DNA of 64,000 bases from positions 1-64,000 of the forward strand of contig NZ_JASTWE010000013.1 of NCBI RefSeq assembly GCF_030282845.1, in the 5' to 3' direction. Both the position numbers and the translations under genes were made by a program. The notes beneath the pieces are model-generated. The model had not been told where the DNA came from. It saw only the letters and a list, made by a program, of their open reading frames with translations, and searched no databases. Shown one piece after another: positions 8,857 to 17,470 of this stretch (within the stretch, counting starts at the first letter, position 1; every line of letters begins with the position of its first letter). The stretch is from Pseudodesulfovibrio pelocollis. GTDB lineage: Bacteria; Desulfobacterota; Desulfovibrionia; Desulfovibrionales; Desulfovibrionaceae.

Positions 8857-9789
8857 CTACTCCTCTGTCTGCGGCAAGGTGGTGTCTGGCACCGGGATCG
8901 CGCCGTGGCCGCTCGCCAAGGGGTCGATGACGATGACCACCCGGCACTGGTCCACGGCATCGCCCACACGCATCATGGCCTGGATGAGACGGGCCATGGG
9001 GGACGAAACCACCAGATCGGTCCGCCACGAGCCAAAGGTGCTCAGGGCCCGGACCACCAGCGGATTGTCGCCCACCCGCTCGCGCAGGGCCGCCCGGTCG
9101 TCGGTGGAGGCATACGCGGCCACCCCCCTGGCGATGGCGTTGGCCCGGCTGACCAGGAAGGGTCCATAGGCCGCCACGCCGTCCTGGCCGTAGATGACCG
9201 GGGCCATGGCCGGGATCGCCCGCAATCCACGGGCATCCACGATCACCCCGGTATAGCCGCGGGTGCCGATCCCGGCCTCCTCGGGCGGGCCGTCGCCTTC
9301 AAAGGCCAAGTTTCCCTCCATGGAGGTGGGCATCCGGGGCGGTATGCCGCTCTGGAACTGGATGCTGGTGGGCAGGACAAGCTCGGCCAACGCGCCGCGA
9401 AGCCGCTCTGTCACGCGCACCTCGCCCCCGTTGTCAAACACCGCCGGACGCTTGAGGGGAGAATTCTGGACAAGGCCGCGCACACGGGCTGCCGCGTCCT
9501 CGTCCTCGGCCAGATAGGCGCTCACCGTGCCCCTGGCGTCAATGCGCACGGCCAGGATGATGTCGAGGAGCTGTTTTCGCGCCTGACTCACCGCCATGCG
9601 GACCGAGAGCGGCGACGGCTCGCCGCCGTCCTCGCCATGCTCCAGCGCACGGACCACCTCGACCTCGCCGCTGCCCCAGGCGATGGTGCCCCCATCGCCC
9701 ACAGGCTGCACCAAACCCTCAAAGGCGAAGGACCGGACGGAAAACGTCAGGACCATCGCCACCATCAACACCAGTCGCAATGAATACAT
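8857..9789 (-). CDS. Exported LPP20/FlgP-like protein (310 aa)
   Basis: A signal peptide (MYSLRLVLMVAMVLTFSV, cleavage after SFA near residue 24) is followed by two regions. The first (GTIAWGSGEVEVVRAL, then many A/R/L residues) resembles the LPP20-like fold found in FlgP and FlgT-type envelope proteins. The second has GVIVDARGLRAIPAMAPVIY, a pattern seen in such exported proteins. I call the resemblance tentative. No lipobox cysteine is present, so the product is probably soluble in the periplasm. The start at 9789 avoids an unconvincing upstream Cys-rich extension. It is coupled to the 299-residue gene downstream. Confidence 0.65.
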   Translation of the reverse strand: MYSLRLVLMVAMVLTFSVRSFAFEGLVQPVGDGGTIAWGSGEVEVVRALEHGEDGGEPSPLSVRMAVSQARKQLLDIILAVRIDARGTVSAYLAEDEDAAARVRGLVQNSPLKRPAVFDNGGEVRVTERLRGALAELVLPTSIQFQSGIPPRMPTSMEGNLAFEGDGPPEEAGIGTRGYTGVIVDARGLRAIPAMAPVIYGQDGVAAYGPFLVSRANAIARGVAAYASTDDRAALRERVGDNPLVVRALSTFGSWRTDLVVSSPMARLIQAMMRVGDAVDQCRVVIVIDPLASGHGAIPVPDTTLPQTEE

Positions 9790-9936
9790 AGGCTGCAAGC
9801 TTCCTTGAATCAGGGTGCGCGAACCGCAACCGGCCCCGCAAACGCAGCCACGCATGTATCGCGCCTGCCGCATTTGCGCAAGCCGCTTGCAGGGCGTTGC
9901 GCCGGATGGGCAGGACAGGCGTGTCCGCTGCCGCCC

Positions 9937-11775
9937 TTACTCCTCTCTGGAAAACCTGATGGACGCGGCCAGGGACACGACAACAATCGCCCCCAGGTTG
10001 TGGGTCAGGGCCCCGAGGATGGGTGTGAGCAACCCGGCCGAGCTGGCCATGACCGAAACGATGTTGATGGCGAAGCTGATCAGGATGCCGATCCTGATGA
10101 TCCGCGCCATCTTGCGGGCAAGGCGAACCAGGAACGGCAGCTGCTCCAGCCTGTCGTTCAGCAGGACTATGTCGGCTGTCTCCAGGGCGACATCCGAACC
10201 GCGAAGCCCCATGGCGATGCCGGTGGATGCCGCCTTCAGGGCCGGGGCGTCGTTGATGCCGTCGCCTATGTAGACAGTCTTGCCCCGGTCGTACTCCCTG
10301 ATTCTGTCCAACTTCTCGTCGGGTTTCTGGGAGGCGTGGTATTGCCCGATGCCGACCCGCTCGGCAATGGTGCGCACCGGCAGGGGCTGATCGCCGGAGA
10401 TGATCACCAGATCCCTGATCCCTTCGGCGCGAAGCTGGCGCATGGTTTCGGCCGCCGTCTCCCTGGGGTTGTCCAGAAGACTTATGGTTCCGGCCACTTC
10501 GCCATCCACCAGCACATCAACCATTGTGTATCCGCTCTCATCCACGGCCTGGCTCCCGGTGACCTCGATCCGCATGCCATTGACATGGCCGCAAACCCCG
10601 CTGCCCGCTTCGGTGCAAATCTCCGTGGCGGGATCGAGGCGAGAGCCCATGGCCTTGGCCCGGGCCACGATGGCAAGGCCCAGGGGATGCAGGCTCCCCA
10701 CTTCGACAGCGGCTGCCAGGCGCAGCACCTCCTCCTCGCTCCGGCCCCGGGCCGGTCTGACGGCGACGACCTCCGGCTCTCCACTGGTGAGGGTCCCGGT
10801 CTTGTCGAAGAAGAATCCGGTGGCAGTGGCCAGATTCTCCAGATACCTGCCGCCCTTGACCAGAATGCCCGACTTGGCCGCGCGCCCGATGGCGGCCACG
10901 GCGGAGACCGGGCTGGCCAGCAGAAACGAGCAGGGGCAGCCGACAATGAGTACGGTGATGGAGCGGGTGACATCCCTGGTGACCACATAGGTGAGCACGG
11001 CGATGGCCAGGATGGCGGGCGTGAACCAGGAGGCGTATCTGTCCACGATCCTGGCGCTCTCGGTCTTTTGACCTTCCGCGGCCTCCACCATCTGGATTAT
11101 CCGCCCGATGGTGGAATCCTCACCGACCCGGTCGGCCCGGACCCGGATGAAGCCGTCAATGCAGGCGGTTCCCGCAAACACCGCATCGCCGAGCACCTTG
11201 GCCACCGGAATGGACTCGCCGGTTATGGACGCCTCGTTGACCGAGGTTTTCCCCTGGATGACGGTCCCGTCAACCGGGATGGTGTCTCCGGCCCTGATGA
11301 CGAGGACATCGCCCCTCTTCATGTCCCTGACCCTGGTGACCACCTCCCTGCCGTCAACCTCCAGCATGGCGGTTTCGGGCGTGACCTCCATGAGGGCGCG
11401 GATGGAGTTGCGCGCGCTGTCGCTGACCGCCTCTTCGATGAGGGTTCCGAAGACCATGATGACGCTGACCACGGCACCCTCAAGATAATTGCCCGTGACC
11501 AGACAGGCGATGATGGCCATGCTGACCAGCTCGTCCACGTTGATCTTCCTGGCCAGAATCCCCCTGCCTGCCTCCAGGATGATGGGCAGGCCGTTTATGA
11601 CGATGGAGACGATCAGCAACGCGCTTCCCCAGGAAAGGGCGGGCAGAAACGGGATCGTCACGTCTTCGAAAACAAAGGCGGTGGGAATGAGCGCCGCCCC
11701 GCCAAGCAGCTTCAGAAAATCCCCGGAGCGAAACAGCTCCCTGTAGACCTGGAGACCAGAGTGGCGTCCAATCAT
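9937..11775 (-). CDS. Heavy-metal P1B-type ATPase
   Basis: This ATP-driven metal exporter has 612 residues. It shows the actuator motif (TGES, about residue 185), the CPC metal motif in TM6 (GCPCSFLLASP, about 279-289), the phosphorylated Asp in DKTGTLT (about 324), the HP dipeptide (SLHPLG, about 362) and GDGINDAPALK. There is no N-terminal HMA domain or Cys-rich metal site. TM8 reads THNLGA (about 591), where Zn/Cd pumps of the ZntA type have an Asp, so metal specificity is unclear. GGAG sits six bases before the ATG at 11775; the ATG four codons earlier lacks a site. Two palindromes lie just upstream. Confidence 0.92.
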   Translation of the reverse strand: MIGRHSGLQVYRELFRSGDFLKLLGGAALIPTAFVFEDVTIPFLPALSWGSALLIVSIVINGLPIILEAGRGILARKINVDELVSMAIIACLVTGNYLEGAVVSVIMVFGTLIEEAVSDSARNSIRALMEVTPETAMLEVDGREVVTRVRDMKRGDVLVIRAGDTIPVDGTVIQGKTSVNEASITGESIPVAKVLGDAVFAGTACIDGFIRVRADRVGEDSTIGRIIQMVEAAEGQKTESARIVDRYASWFTPAILAIAVLTYVVTRDVTRSITVLIVGCPCSFLLASPVSAVAAIGRAAKSGILVKGGRYLENLATATGFFFDKTGTLTSGEPEVVAVRPARGRSEEEVLRLAAAVEVGSLHPLGLAIVARAKAMGSRLDPATEICTEAGSGVCGHVNGMRIEVTGSQAVDESGYTMVDVLVDGEVAGTISLLDNPRETAAETMRQLRAEGIRDLVIISGDQPLPVRTIAERVGIGQYHASQKPDEKLDRIREYDRGKTVYIGDGINDAPALKAASTGIAMGLRGSDVALETADIVLLNDRLEQLPFLVRLARKMARIIRIGILISFAINIVSVMASSAGLLTPILGALTHNLGAIVVVSLAASIRFSREE

Positions 11776-11792
11776 CGTCAACTCCATTTTGC

Positions 11793-11845
11793 TTGATAGT
11801 CAAACCAATTTGGCCGACTTAGCACCAGGATAGTTTGATTGTCAA
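11793..11845. promoter_or_regulatory. Paired TTGA-N3-TCAA palindromes, candidate operators
   Basis: Two perfect palindromes of form TTGA-N3-TCAA lie at 11793-11803 and 11835-11845, with centres 42 bases apart, about four helical turns. Flanking bases also match (CTTGA...TCAAAC in one orientation and GTTTGA...TCAAG in the other). They lie 18 to 70 bases upstream of the P-type ATPase start, where a metal-responsive repressor or activator would bind. The regulator is not in the window. Confidence 0.5.
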
Positions 11846-11978
11846 GATTCTTTGACGTCGAAATGGAAATTGACCAGCGCCGGGCCGGATGGCGACCATC
11901 AATTGACTGAACAGGGGGATGAAAGGAGTTGAAAAGTGCGGAAAGGTGGGGCTCGGACTGCCCGAAGCCGTGGGGGGA

Positions 11979-12950
11979 CTATTGCTGGCGGGCGGCCAGC
12001 CAGTCGGCAACGCAGTCGGCCACGGCCTGGTTCTCGCCCGGGGCGAACCAGCGGATGCCGGGCTCCTTGGCGAACCATGTCATTTGGCGCTTGGCATAGG
12101 CCCGGGTGTTCTTGATCCACAGGGCGCGCGCCTGCCCAAGGGTGGTCTGGCCGCGCAGGAAGGCGAGCAATTCGGCGCAGCCGATGCCTGTCCAGCCCGG
12201 GGCTTCCGGGTCTGGATGCCTGGCAAAGGCCTGCCTGGCCTCATCCACGGCCCCGGCGGCCAGCATGGCATCGATTCGCCCGGCCAGATGCGGCTCAAGC
12301 TCGGCCAGGGGCAGGCGCAGGCCCACCTTGAGGGCGTCAAAGGGCGCGGGCGCGTGATCGCTCCGGGTGTGCCACCAGGTCATGGTCCGGCTCGTGGCCA
12401 GCAGCACCTCGGCGGCCCGGGCGTTGCGCTGGGTGTCGTTGGGATGGATTCTGGCAGCGTAATCCGGGTCGGTCTTCGCAAGCTCGGCGTGCAGGCGCTG
12501 CGGACCTTGGGCGCGCACCCGTTCCAGCACGGCCCGGCGGATGTCGTCCGGTATCTCCGGGATGGGCGCGATACCCGAGAGCAGCGAGCGCAGATACAGC
12601 CCGGTGCCGCCCACCAGGATGGGCAGCCGGCCCTGGGCGTGCACCCCGGCGATGGCCTCCAGGGCCAGTTCCACGAACCGGGCCGCTGTCATCCGCTCAT
12701 CCGTGGCCAGGAACCCGTAGAGCAAATGCGGACAGGCCGCCCGCTCCACCTCATCGGGCTGGGCCGTGATGATGGGAAAATCCGCGTATACCTGCCGCGA
12801 ATCGAAATTGATGACGCTGGCCGCCATGCGCCGGGCCACGGCGATGGCCGCCGCAGTCTTGCCCGTGCCGGTAGGGCCGAGCAGGCAGAGTATGGGCGGG
12901 ACAGAAGACGAGCCAGAGGCCGGGGCAGAGGCCGGAGACGACGCGGTCAC
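11979..12950 (-). CDS. miaA: tRNA dimethylallyltransferase
   Basis: MiaA adds a dimethylallyl group to A37 of tRNAs that read UNN codons. The product has 323 residues, typical for the family. The P-loop GPTGTGKTAAA (about residues 25-35), NFDSRQVYAD (about 47-56) and GGTGLYLRSLL (about 111-121) are all present. The proposed GTG start at 12950 lies seven bases before the coaD stop in the direction of translation and gives an 18-residue Ser/Ala-rich leader before the P-loop. It is the last gene of the beta-CASP/rsmD/coaD/miaA operon. Confidence 0.93.
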   Translation of the reverse strand: MTASSPASAPASGSSSVPPILCLLGPTGTGKTAAAIAVARRMAASVINFDSRQVYADFPIITAQPDEVERAACPHLLYGFLATDERMTAARFVELALEAIAGVHAQGRLPILVGGTGLYLRSLLSGIAPIPEIPDDIRRAVLERVRAQGPQRLHAELAKTDPDYAARIHPNDTQRNARAAEVLLATSRTMTWWHTRSDHAPAPFDALKVGLRLPLAELEPHLAGRIDAMLAAGAVDEARQAFARHPDPEAPGWTGIGCAELLAFLRGQTTLGQARALWIKNTRAYAKRQMTWFAKEPGIRWFAPGENQAVADCVADWLAARQQ

Positions 12951-12957
12951 GACCGGC

Positions 12958-13476
12958 TCACGCCCCTTCCCCGCAGCCGTATCCGAGCCCGAGCTTGACA
13001 TTGAGGGCCTTGACCACCGGGCCGGGCACCAGTCCGCAGACATCGCCGCCATACTGGGCCACTTCCTTGACGATGGTCGAGCTCAGGTACATCCAACGGA
13101 AATCGGTCATCATGAACACAGTCTCGATGTCGCGGTTGAGCTTGCGGTTCATCAGCGCCATCTGGAACTCGTATTCGAAGTCGGACACGGCGCGCAGGCC
13201 GCGCATGATTACGCCTGCCCGCTTCGCCTCCACGTAGTCGATGAGCAGGGAGTCAAAGGACTCGACAATGATATGAGGATCGTCGCGGAAGACCTCCTTG
13301 GCCAGGGCCACCCGCTCGTCGAGGGAAAAGAGTGTCTTCTTGGGCGTGCTCCCGGCAATGGCCAGGATAATGTCCTCGAAGACCTTGCGTCCGCGCCTGA
13401 TCAGGCTGACGTGGCCCATGGTCAGGGGGTCGAAGGTTCCGGGATAGACAGCCAGCTTGGGGTTCAGTTCCGCCAT
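12958..13476 (-). CDS. coaD: Phosphopantetheine adenylyltransferase
   Basis: CoaD transfers AMP from ATP to 4'-phosphopantetheine in coenzyme A synthesis. The 172-residue protein has the nucleotidyltransferase signature YPGTFDPLTMGHVSLIRR (about residues 11-28, with the T/HxGH-type motif GH). It also has the MRGLRAVSDFEYEFQMALMN substrate segment and the C-terminal SSTIVKEVA motif. It overlaps the end of rsmD by 13 bases, which indicates translational coupling. This pairing is common in Proteobacteria. Confidence 0.96.
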   Translation of the reverse strand: MAELNPKLAVYPGTFDPLTMGHVSLIRRGRKVFEDIILAIAGSTPKKTLFSLDERVALAKEVFRDDPHIIVESFDSLLIDYVEAKRAGVIMRGLRAVSDFEYEFQMALMNRKLNRDIETVFMMTDFRWMYLSSTIVKEVAQYGGDVCGLVPGPVVKALNVKLGLGYGCGEGA

Positions 13477-14024
13477 AGGAGTATCCTGGTCTGACCGTAT
13501 TCGCGGTCGGTTACGAGTTCCAGCCCGGCCACGGGGGCGGCGGTCGGCGCGGTCACGGACGTTTCCACCTCGGCCAGGACGAACCCGCCCGGGGCGACCC
13601 AGCCGGTGGCCAGCGCCTTGTCCAGGGTCGGGATGAGCAGATCCCGGCCGTAGGGCGGGTCGATGAAGACAAGGTCAAAGGGCGCGTCCGGCGGATTGGA
13701 CAATACCATGAAAATGTCCCTGGACACCACCCTGGCCCGCGATTTTTCCACGCCGAGGTCCGCGAGATTGGCGCGGATGAGGGCGGCGGCCCGGGGGTTC
13801 TTCTCGATGAACCAGACCAGGTGCGCGCCCCGGCTCAGGCACTCGATGCCCAGGCTGCCGCTGCCCGCGAACATGTCCGCCGCCCGGACAGCGGAAAAAT
13901 CCACCCCCCGGGCCGCGAGCATGGAGAAGACCGACTCGCGCACCTTCATGGTGGCGGGCCGGTAGCCCGGCCCCTCGCAGGTCTTGATGGACCGTCCCCT
14001 GAAGCGACCGCCGACCACGCGCAC
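13464..14024 (-). CDS. rsmD: 16S rRNA (guanine-966-N2) methyltransferase
   Basis: RsmD methylates G966 of 16S rRNA using S-adenosylmethionine. The 186-residue protein has MRVVGGRFRGRSI at the N terminus, RPATMKVRESVFSML (RNA-binding segment), the SAM site DMFAGSGSLGIECLSRG (about residues 50-66) and the catalytic (N/D)PPY motif as FIDPPYG (about 118-124). The start codon is GTG at 14024, with GGAG nine bases upstream inside the end of the beta-CASP gene. The stop overlaps coaD. Confidence 0.95.
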   Translation of the reverse strand: MRVVGGRFRGRSIKTCEGPGYRPATMKVRESVFSMLAARGVDFSAVRAADMFAGSGSLGIECLSRGAHLVWFIEKNPRAAALIRANLADLGVEKSRARVVSRDIFMVLSNPPDAPFDLVFIDPPYGRDLLIPTLDKALATGWVAPGGFVLAEVETSVTAPTAAPVAGLELVTDREYGQTRILLWRN

Positions 14025-14027
14025 CAG

Positions 14028-15635
14028 CTACATCTCCGAGATGAGTTCCACGAGGTTGCGATTGACGTCGAGCAGCCTGTCGCGCAGATCCACCTGATCC
14101 ACCCACGGACGGTTCTGTACGTCCTTGGCCCGCTTGCGAAGCTCCTCGTAGAGGTTCTCGGAATCGCGCAGCAGGAACTCCCAGTCCACGCGGGGACGGG
14201 CCACGGCCATGTCCACCACGGCCGCCATCTCGTGGCCGGGAACCAGGTCAAGCACTTCCATGTATTCGGGAATGTGGACCTCGAATCCGTAGCGCTGGCC
14301 GATGAGGTCGCCGAATTCCTTCTGCACCTCGGCCTCGCCGTGGACGAGGATGACCTGGACGTTTCGGCCCTGCATGGAGCCCAGCCAGTTCATCAGGTCG
14401 TCCTGCCCGGCGTGGCCCGAGAAGCTGTTGATGGTGAAGACCTTGGCCGCGACGGCCACCTCCTCGTTGAACAGGCGGATCTTCTTGGCCCCGCCGAGAA
14501 TCTTGCGGCCGGGAGTGCCCACGCCCTGCCAGCCCACGAAGACGACGCTGGCCCCTGGCCGCCACAGGTTGTGGCGCAGGTGGTGCTTGACCCGGCCCGC
14601 GTTGGCCATGCCGCTGGCAGAGATGACCACGGCCGACCCCTTGGACTCGTTGATGGCCTGGGACTGCTCGCGGCTCTCGGTGAAGTGCAGGTTGGGCAGA
14701 TCCAGGGGATGCTCGCCGTTTTCAATGTATTCCCTGGTGATTTCATCAAAATATTCAGGATGTTTTCTGAATATCTCCGTGGCCCGGATGGCCAGGGGGC
14801 TGTCCAGGTAGACAGGCATGTCGTGGGGCAGCCTGCCCTGCTTGCGCAGCAGGAAGAGGCTGTAGATAATCTGCTGAGAGCGCTCCACGGCAAAGGCCGG
14901 GATGATCACCTTCTCCTTTTTGGCGTAGCTGTACTCGATGGCCTTGGCCAGTTCGTCGAGGCTGCGTTCCTTGTCCGGGTGGTTGCGGTTGCCGTAGGTG
15001 GACTCGAGGAAGATGTAGTCCGCGCCCTCCATGGCGTCCGGGTCCGGCACGATGAGCTGTTCCGGGCGGCCGAGATCGCCGGAAAACACGGCCTTGGTTC
15101 GCCTGCCCTCGTGGTCGTATTCGATCTCGATGAAGGCGGAGCCGAGGATGTGCCCCGCGTTCTTGTAGGTCACCCTGATGCCCGGCGCGGGCTCGAAGGT
15201 CTTGTCGTAGTCCACCTTGGCCAGCAGGGGGATGGTGTTTTCGGCGTCACCGATGGAATAGAGGGGCTTGTGCGTCTTCGATCCGGTTCGCAGGGATTTC
15301 CTGTTGAGCCACTCGGCCTCCATCTCCTGGATATAGGCGCTGTCGAGGAGCATGATCTCCACGAGGTCCCTGGTCGGCCCGGTGCAGTAGACGGGATTCC
15401 TGAACCCCTTGGAGACCATGGCGGGCAGCAGCCCGCTGTGGTCGATGTGGGCGTGGGTGAGCAGGATGAAATCGAGCTTCTTGGGCCCGTACTCGTCCAG
15501 GTTCCAGTTGCGTTTCTCGATTTCCCTGTTGCCCTGGTGCAGGCCGCAGTCCAGAGCAAACCGCGCGCCCGCGCACTCGATGATGTAGCAGGAGCCGCTC
15601 ACGGTTCGGGCCGCTCCCATGAATGTGACCTTCAT
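14028..15635 (-). CDS. Metallo-beta-lactamase / beta-CASP ribonuclease
   Basis: A 535-residue member of the CPSF73-like, RNA-specific MBL group. It has the MBL zinc ligands HAHIDHSG (about residues 61-68), a second His (NAGHILGSAF) and Asp in SGDLG. The beta-CASP cap carries motif A (FLESTYGNR), the motif B histidine region (FTINSFSGHAGQDDL) and an extended C-terminal helical tail. It probably processes or degrades RNA in the cytoplasm; the exact target is not readable. The ATG at 15635 has AGGA six bases upstream, which is better than the ATG five codons earlier. First gene of the rsmD-coaD-miaA operon. Confidence 0.92.
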   Translation of the reverse strand: MKVTFMGAARTVSGSCYIIECAGARFALDCGLHQGNREIEKRNWNLDEYGPKKLDFILLTHAHIDHSGLLPAMVSKGFRNPVYCTGPTRDLVEIMLLDSAYIQEMEAEWLNRKSLRTGSKTHKPLYSIGDAENTIPLLAKVDYDKTFEPAPGIRVTYKNAGHILGSAFIEIEYDHEGRRTKAVFSGDLGRPEQLIVPDPDAMEGADYIFLESTYGNRNHPDKERSLDELAKAIEYSYAKKEKVIIPAFAVERSQQIIYSLFLLRKQGRLPHDMPVYLDSPLAIRATEIFRKHPEYFDEITREYIENGEHPLDLPNLHFTESREQSQAINESKGSAVVISASGMANAGRVKHHLRHNLWRPGASVVFVGWQGVGTPGRKILGGAKKIRLFNEEVAVAAKVFTINSFSGHAGQDDLMNWLGSMQGRNVQVILVHGEAEVQKEFGDLIGQRYGFEVHIPEYMEVLDLVPGHEMAAVVDMAVARPRVDWEFLLRDSENLYEELRKRAKDVQNRPWVDQVDLRDRLLDVNRNLVELISEM

Positions 15636-15823
15636 CAAAAATCCTCGCATCCCCCTCCGGGCGGTTCCCGCAGGAATAATCCGCTTCCGAAAGGGAAAAA
15701 ATCGGTGTAATGAAACGGTTGCAGAGAGCGGGACCCGGTCGCCGCTCCCCGGTCTACATGCCCCATAATGGGCAATGAGGCAACAAATCCCTCAAGGTCC
15801 CCAACACCTGACAAGGAGTACGC

Positions 15824-16483
15824 ATGATCCACCGTTCCAAGCAGTACATGATTGATGACCTTTCCATGCAGGAGTCCTGGCGGCTCTTCAAGATAATGGC
15901 CGAGATCGTGGACGGGTTCGAGACCCTGTCCGACATCGGCCCGGCCGTCTCCATGTTCGGTTCGGCCCGGGTCAAGCCGGACCACCCGCTCTACAAGCAG
16001 ACCGAGCAGCTGTCCAAGATGCTTTCCAAGGCCGGGTTCTCGGTCATCACCGGCGGCGGTCCCGGCCTCATGGAGGCGGGCAACAAGGGCGCCTTCGAGA
16101 ACGGCGGCGAGTCCATCGGCCTGCACATCCACCTGCCCATGGAGCAGCACAACAACCCCTTCATGAATGTCCGCTGCGACTTCCGCTACTTCTTCATCCG
16201 CAAGCTCATGTTCATCAAGTACGCCATGGCCTATGTGGCCCTGCCCGGCGGCTACGGCACTCTGGACGAGCTGGCCGAGGCCCTGGTGCTCATCCAGACC
16301 CACCGCATCAAGCCCTTCCCCATCGTGCTCATGGGCACCGAGTTCTGGGGCGGCCTCATCGACTGGTTCCGCGACCAACTGGTGGCCAACAAGTTCTGCG
16401 AAGAGGAAGACCTGGACCTCTTCAAGGTCACCGACGACCCCAAGGAAGCCGTGGCCTACATCAAGAAGCACGTCGTCCTGTAG
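15824..16483 (+). CDS. LOG-family protein (putative nucleotide 5'-monophosphate phosphoribohydrolase)
   Basis: A 219-residue Rossmann-fold protein with both LOG (lonely guy) motifs: GGGPGLMEAGNKGA (about residues 86-99) and PGGYGTLDELAEAL (about 144-157). The family hydrolyses nucleotide monophosphates to base and ribose-5-phosphate; some members make cytokinins. An N-terminal helical extension (about 40 residues) is typical of the longer TIGR00730 subclass. AAGGAG stands five bases before the ATG. The EamA-type exporter gene follows 18 bases after the stop, so the two may form an operon. Confidence 0.9.
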   Translation: MIHRSKQYMIDDLSMQESWRLFKIMAEIVDGFETLSDIGPAVSMFGSARVKPDHPLYKQTEQLSKMLSKAGFSVITGGGPGLMEAGNKGAFENGGESIGLHIHLPMEQHNNPFMNVRCDFRYFFIRKLMFIKYAMAYVALPGGYGTLDELAEALVLIQTHRIKPFPIVLMGTEFWGGLIDWFRDQLVANKFCEEEDLDLFKVTDDPKEAVAYIKKHVVL

Positions 16484-16501
16484 CCGGGCCGCGCCCACGC
16501 C

Positions 16502-17401
16502 GTGAACGCCCGGACAAAGGCCCTGCTCTTCGGCCTGGCCACGGTGGCCGTATGGTCCACCGTGGCCTCGGCCTTCAAGCTCACCCTGCGCCACCTCGAC
16601 CCGTTCCAGCTGCTTTTGTGCGCCTGCGCGGCGTCGCTGCTCGCCCTGGCGGCCATCCTGGCGGCCCGGGGCGGGCTTGGCGCGGCCCTGCGCGTCCCGG
16701 CCGGAGACATGGCCCGCTGCGCCCTGCTCGGCGCCCTCAACCCGGCCCTGTACTACATAATCCTGTTCATGGCCTACGATCTGCTCCCGGCCCAGGAGGC
16801 ACAGCCCCTCAACTACACCTGGGCCATCACCCTGACCCTGCTCTCCGTGCCGCTGCTGGGCCAGCGCCTGCGGCTGGCGGACGCGGCGGCCATCCTGGTC
16901 AGCTACGCGGGCGTAGTGGTCATCTCCACCCACGGCGACCCGCTGTCCATGGCCTTCTCCGACTCCCTGGGCGTGGCCCTGGCCCTGGGCTCGACCATCA
17001 TCTGGGCCCTATACTGGATATACAACACCCGCAGCGCCCTTGATCCGGTCACGGGGCTGTTTCTCAACTTCCTCTTCGGCCTGCCTGTAATCCTCGCGGC
17101 CACCCTGATCTTTTCGGAACTGCCGCCCCTGACCCCGGCCGGATTGCTGAGCGCGGCCTACGTGGGCGTCTTCGAGATGGGCGTGACCTTCGCCATGTGG
17201 CTGACGGCCATGAAATACGCGGCCATGCCCGACGGCGGCGGCACGGCCCGGGTGGCCAACCTCATCTTTCTCTCGCCCTTTCTCTCCCTAGTCTTCATCC
17301 ACTTCCTGGTGGGCGAGGATATTCTGCCCTCCACCCTCTTTGGCCTTGGCTTCATCATCGCTGGAAACGTGCTGATGCGGCTTGGCTCAAGGACCAGTTG
17401 A
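16502..17401 (+). CDS. DMT/EamA-family transporter
   Basis: A 299-residue integral membrane protein with about ten hydrophobic helices and two EamA repeats (roughly residues 5-135 and 155-295). The second repeat ends ...LGLGFIIAGNVLMRL-like, as in drug/metabolite exporters. Substrate is not predictable; export of an amino acid or metabolite is usual for the family. The start is a GTG at 16502 with no clear Shine-Dalgarno sequence, which fits translation coupled to the preceding LOG gene. Confidence 0.88.
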   Translation: MNARTKALLFGLATVAVWSTVASAFKLTLRHLDPFQLLLCACAASLLALAAILAARGGLGAALRVPAGDMARCALLGALNPALYYIILFMAYDLLPAQEAQPLNYTWAITLTLLSVPLLGQRLRLADAAAILVSYAGVVVISTHGDPLSMAFSDSLGVALALGSTIIWALYWIYNTRSALDPVTGLFLNFLFGLPVILAATLIFSELPPLTPAGLLSAAYVGVFEMGVTFAMWLTAMKYAAMPDGGGTARVANLIFLSPFLSLVFIHFLVGEDILPSTLFGLGFIIAGNVLMRLGSRTS

Positions 17402-17413
17402 AACATTGACGGC

Positions 17414-17450
17414 AAAACGGGCGGGAAAGGCGCATCGCCCTCCCCGCCCG
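17414..17450 (-). terminator. Terminator of the Cache chemoreceptor gene
   Basis: An eight-bp GC stem (17443-17450 with 17418-17425) with inner pairing in the loop is followed on the minus strand by TTTT. It lies between two converging genes and most clearly serves the chemoreceptor. Confidence 0.65.
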
Positions 17451-17470
17451 AAACGATGACTCCGCCCCGA

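Noticed and set aside
9805-11796. Long plus-strand open frame opposite the P-type ATPase
   Set aside because: Antisense shadow with low-complexity Gly/Asp/His content and no domain; the minus strand has all ATPase motifs.
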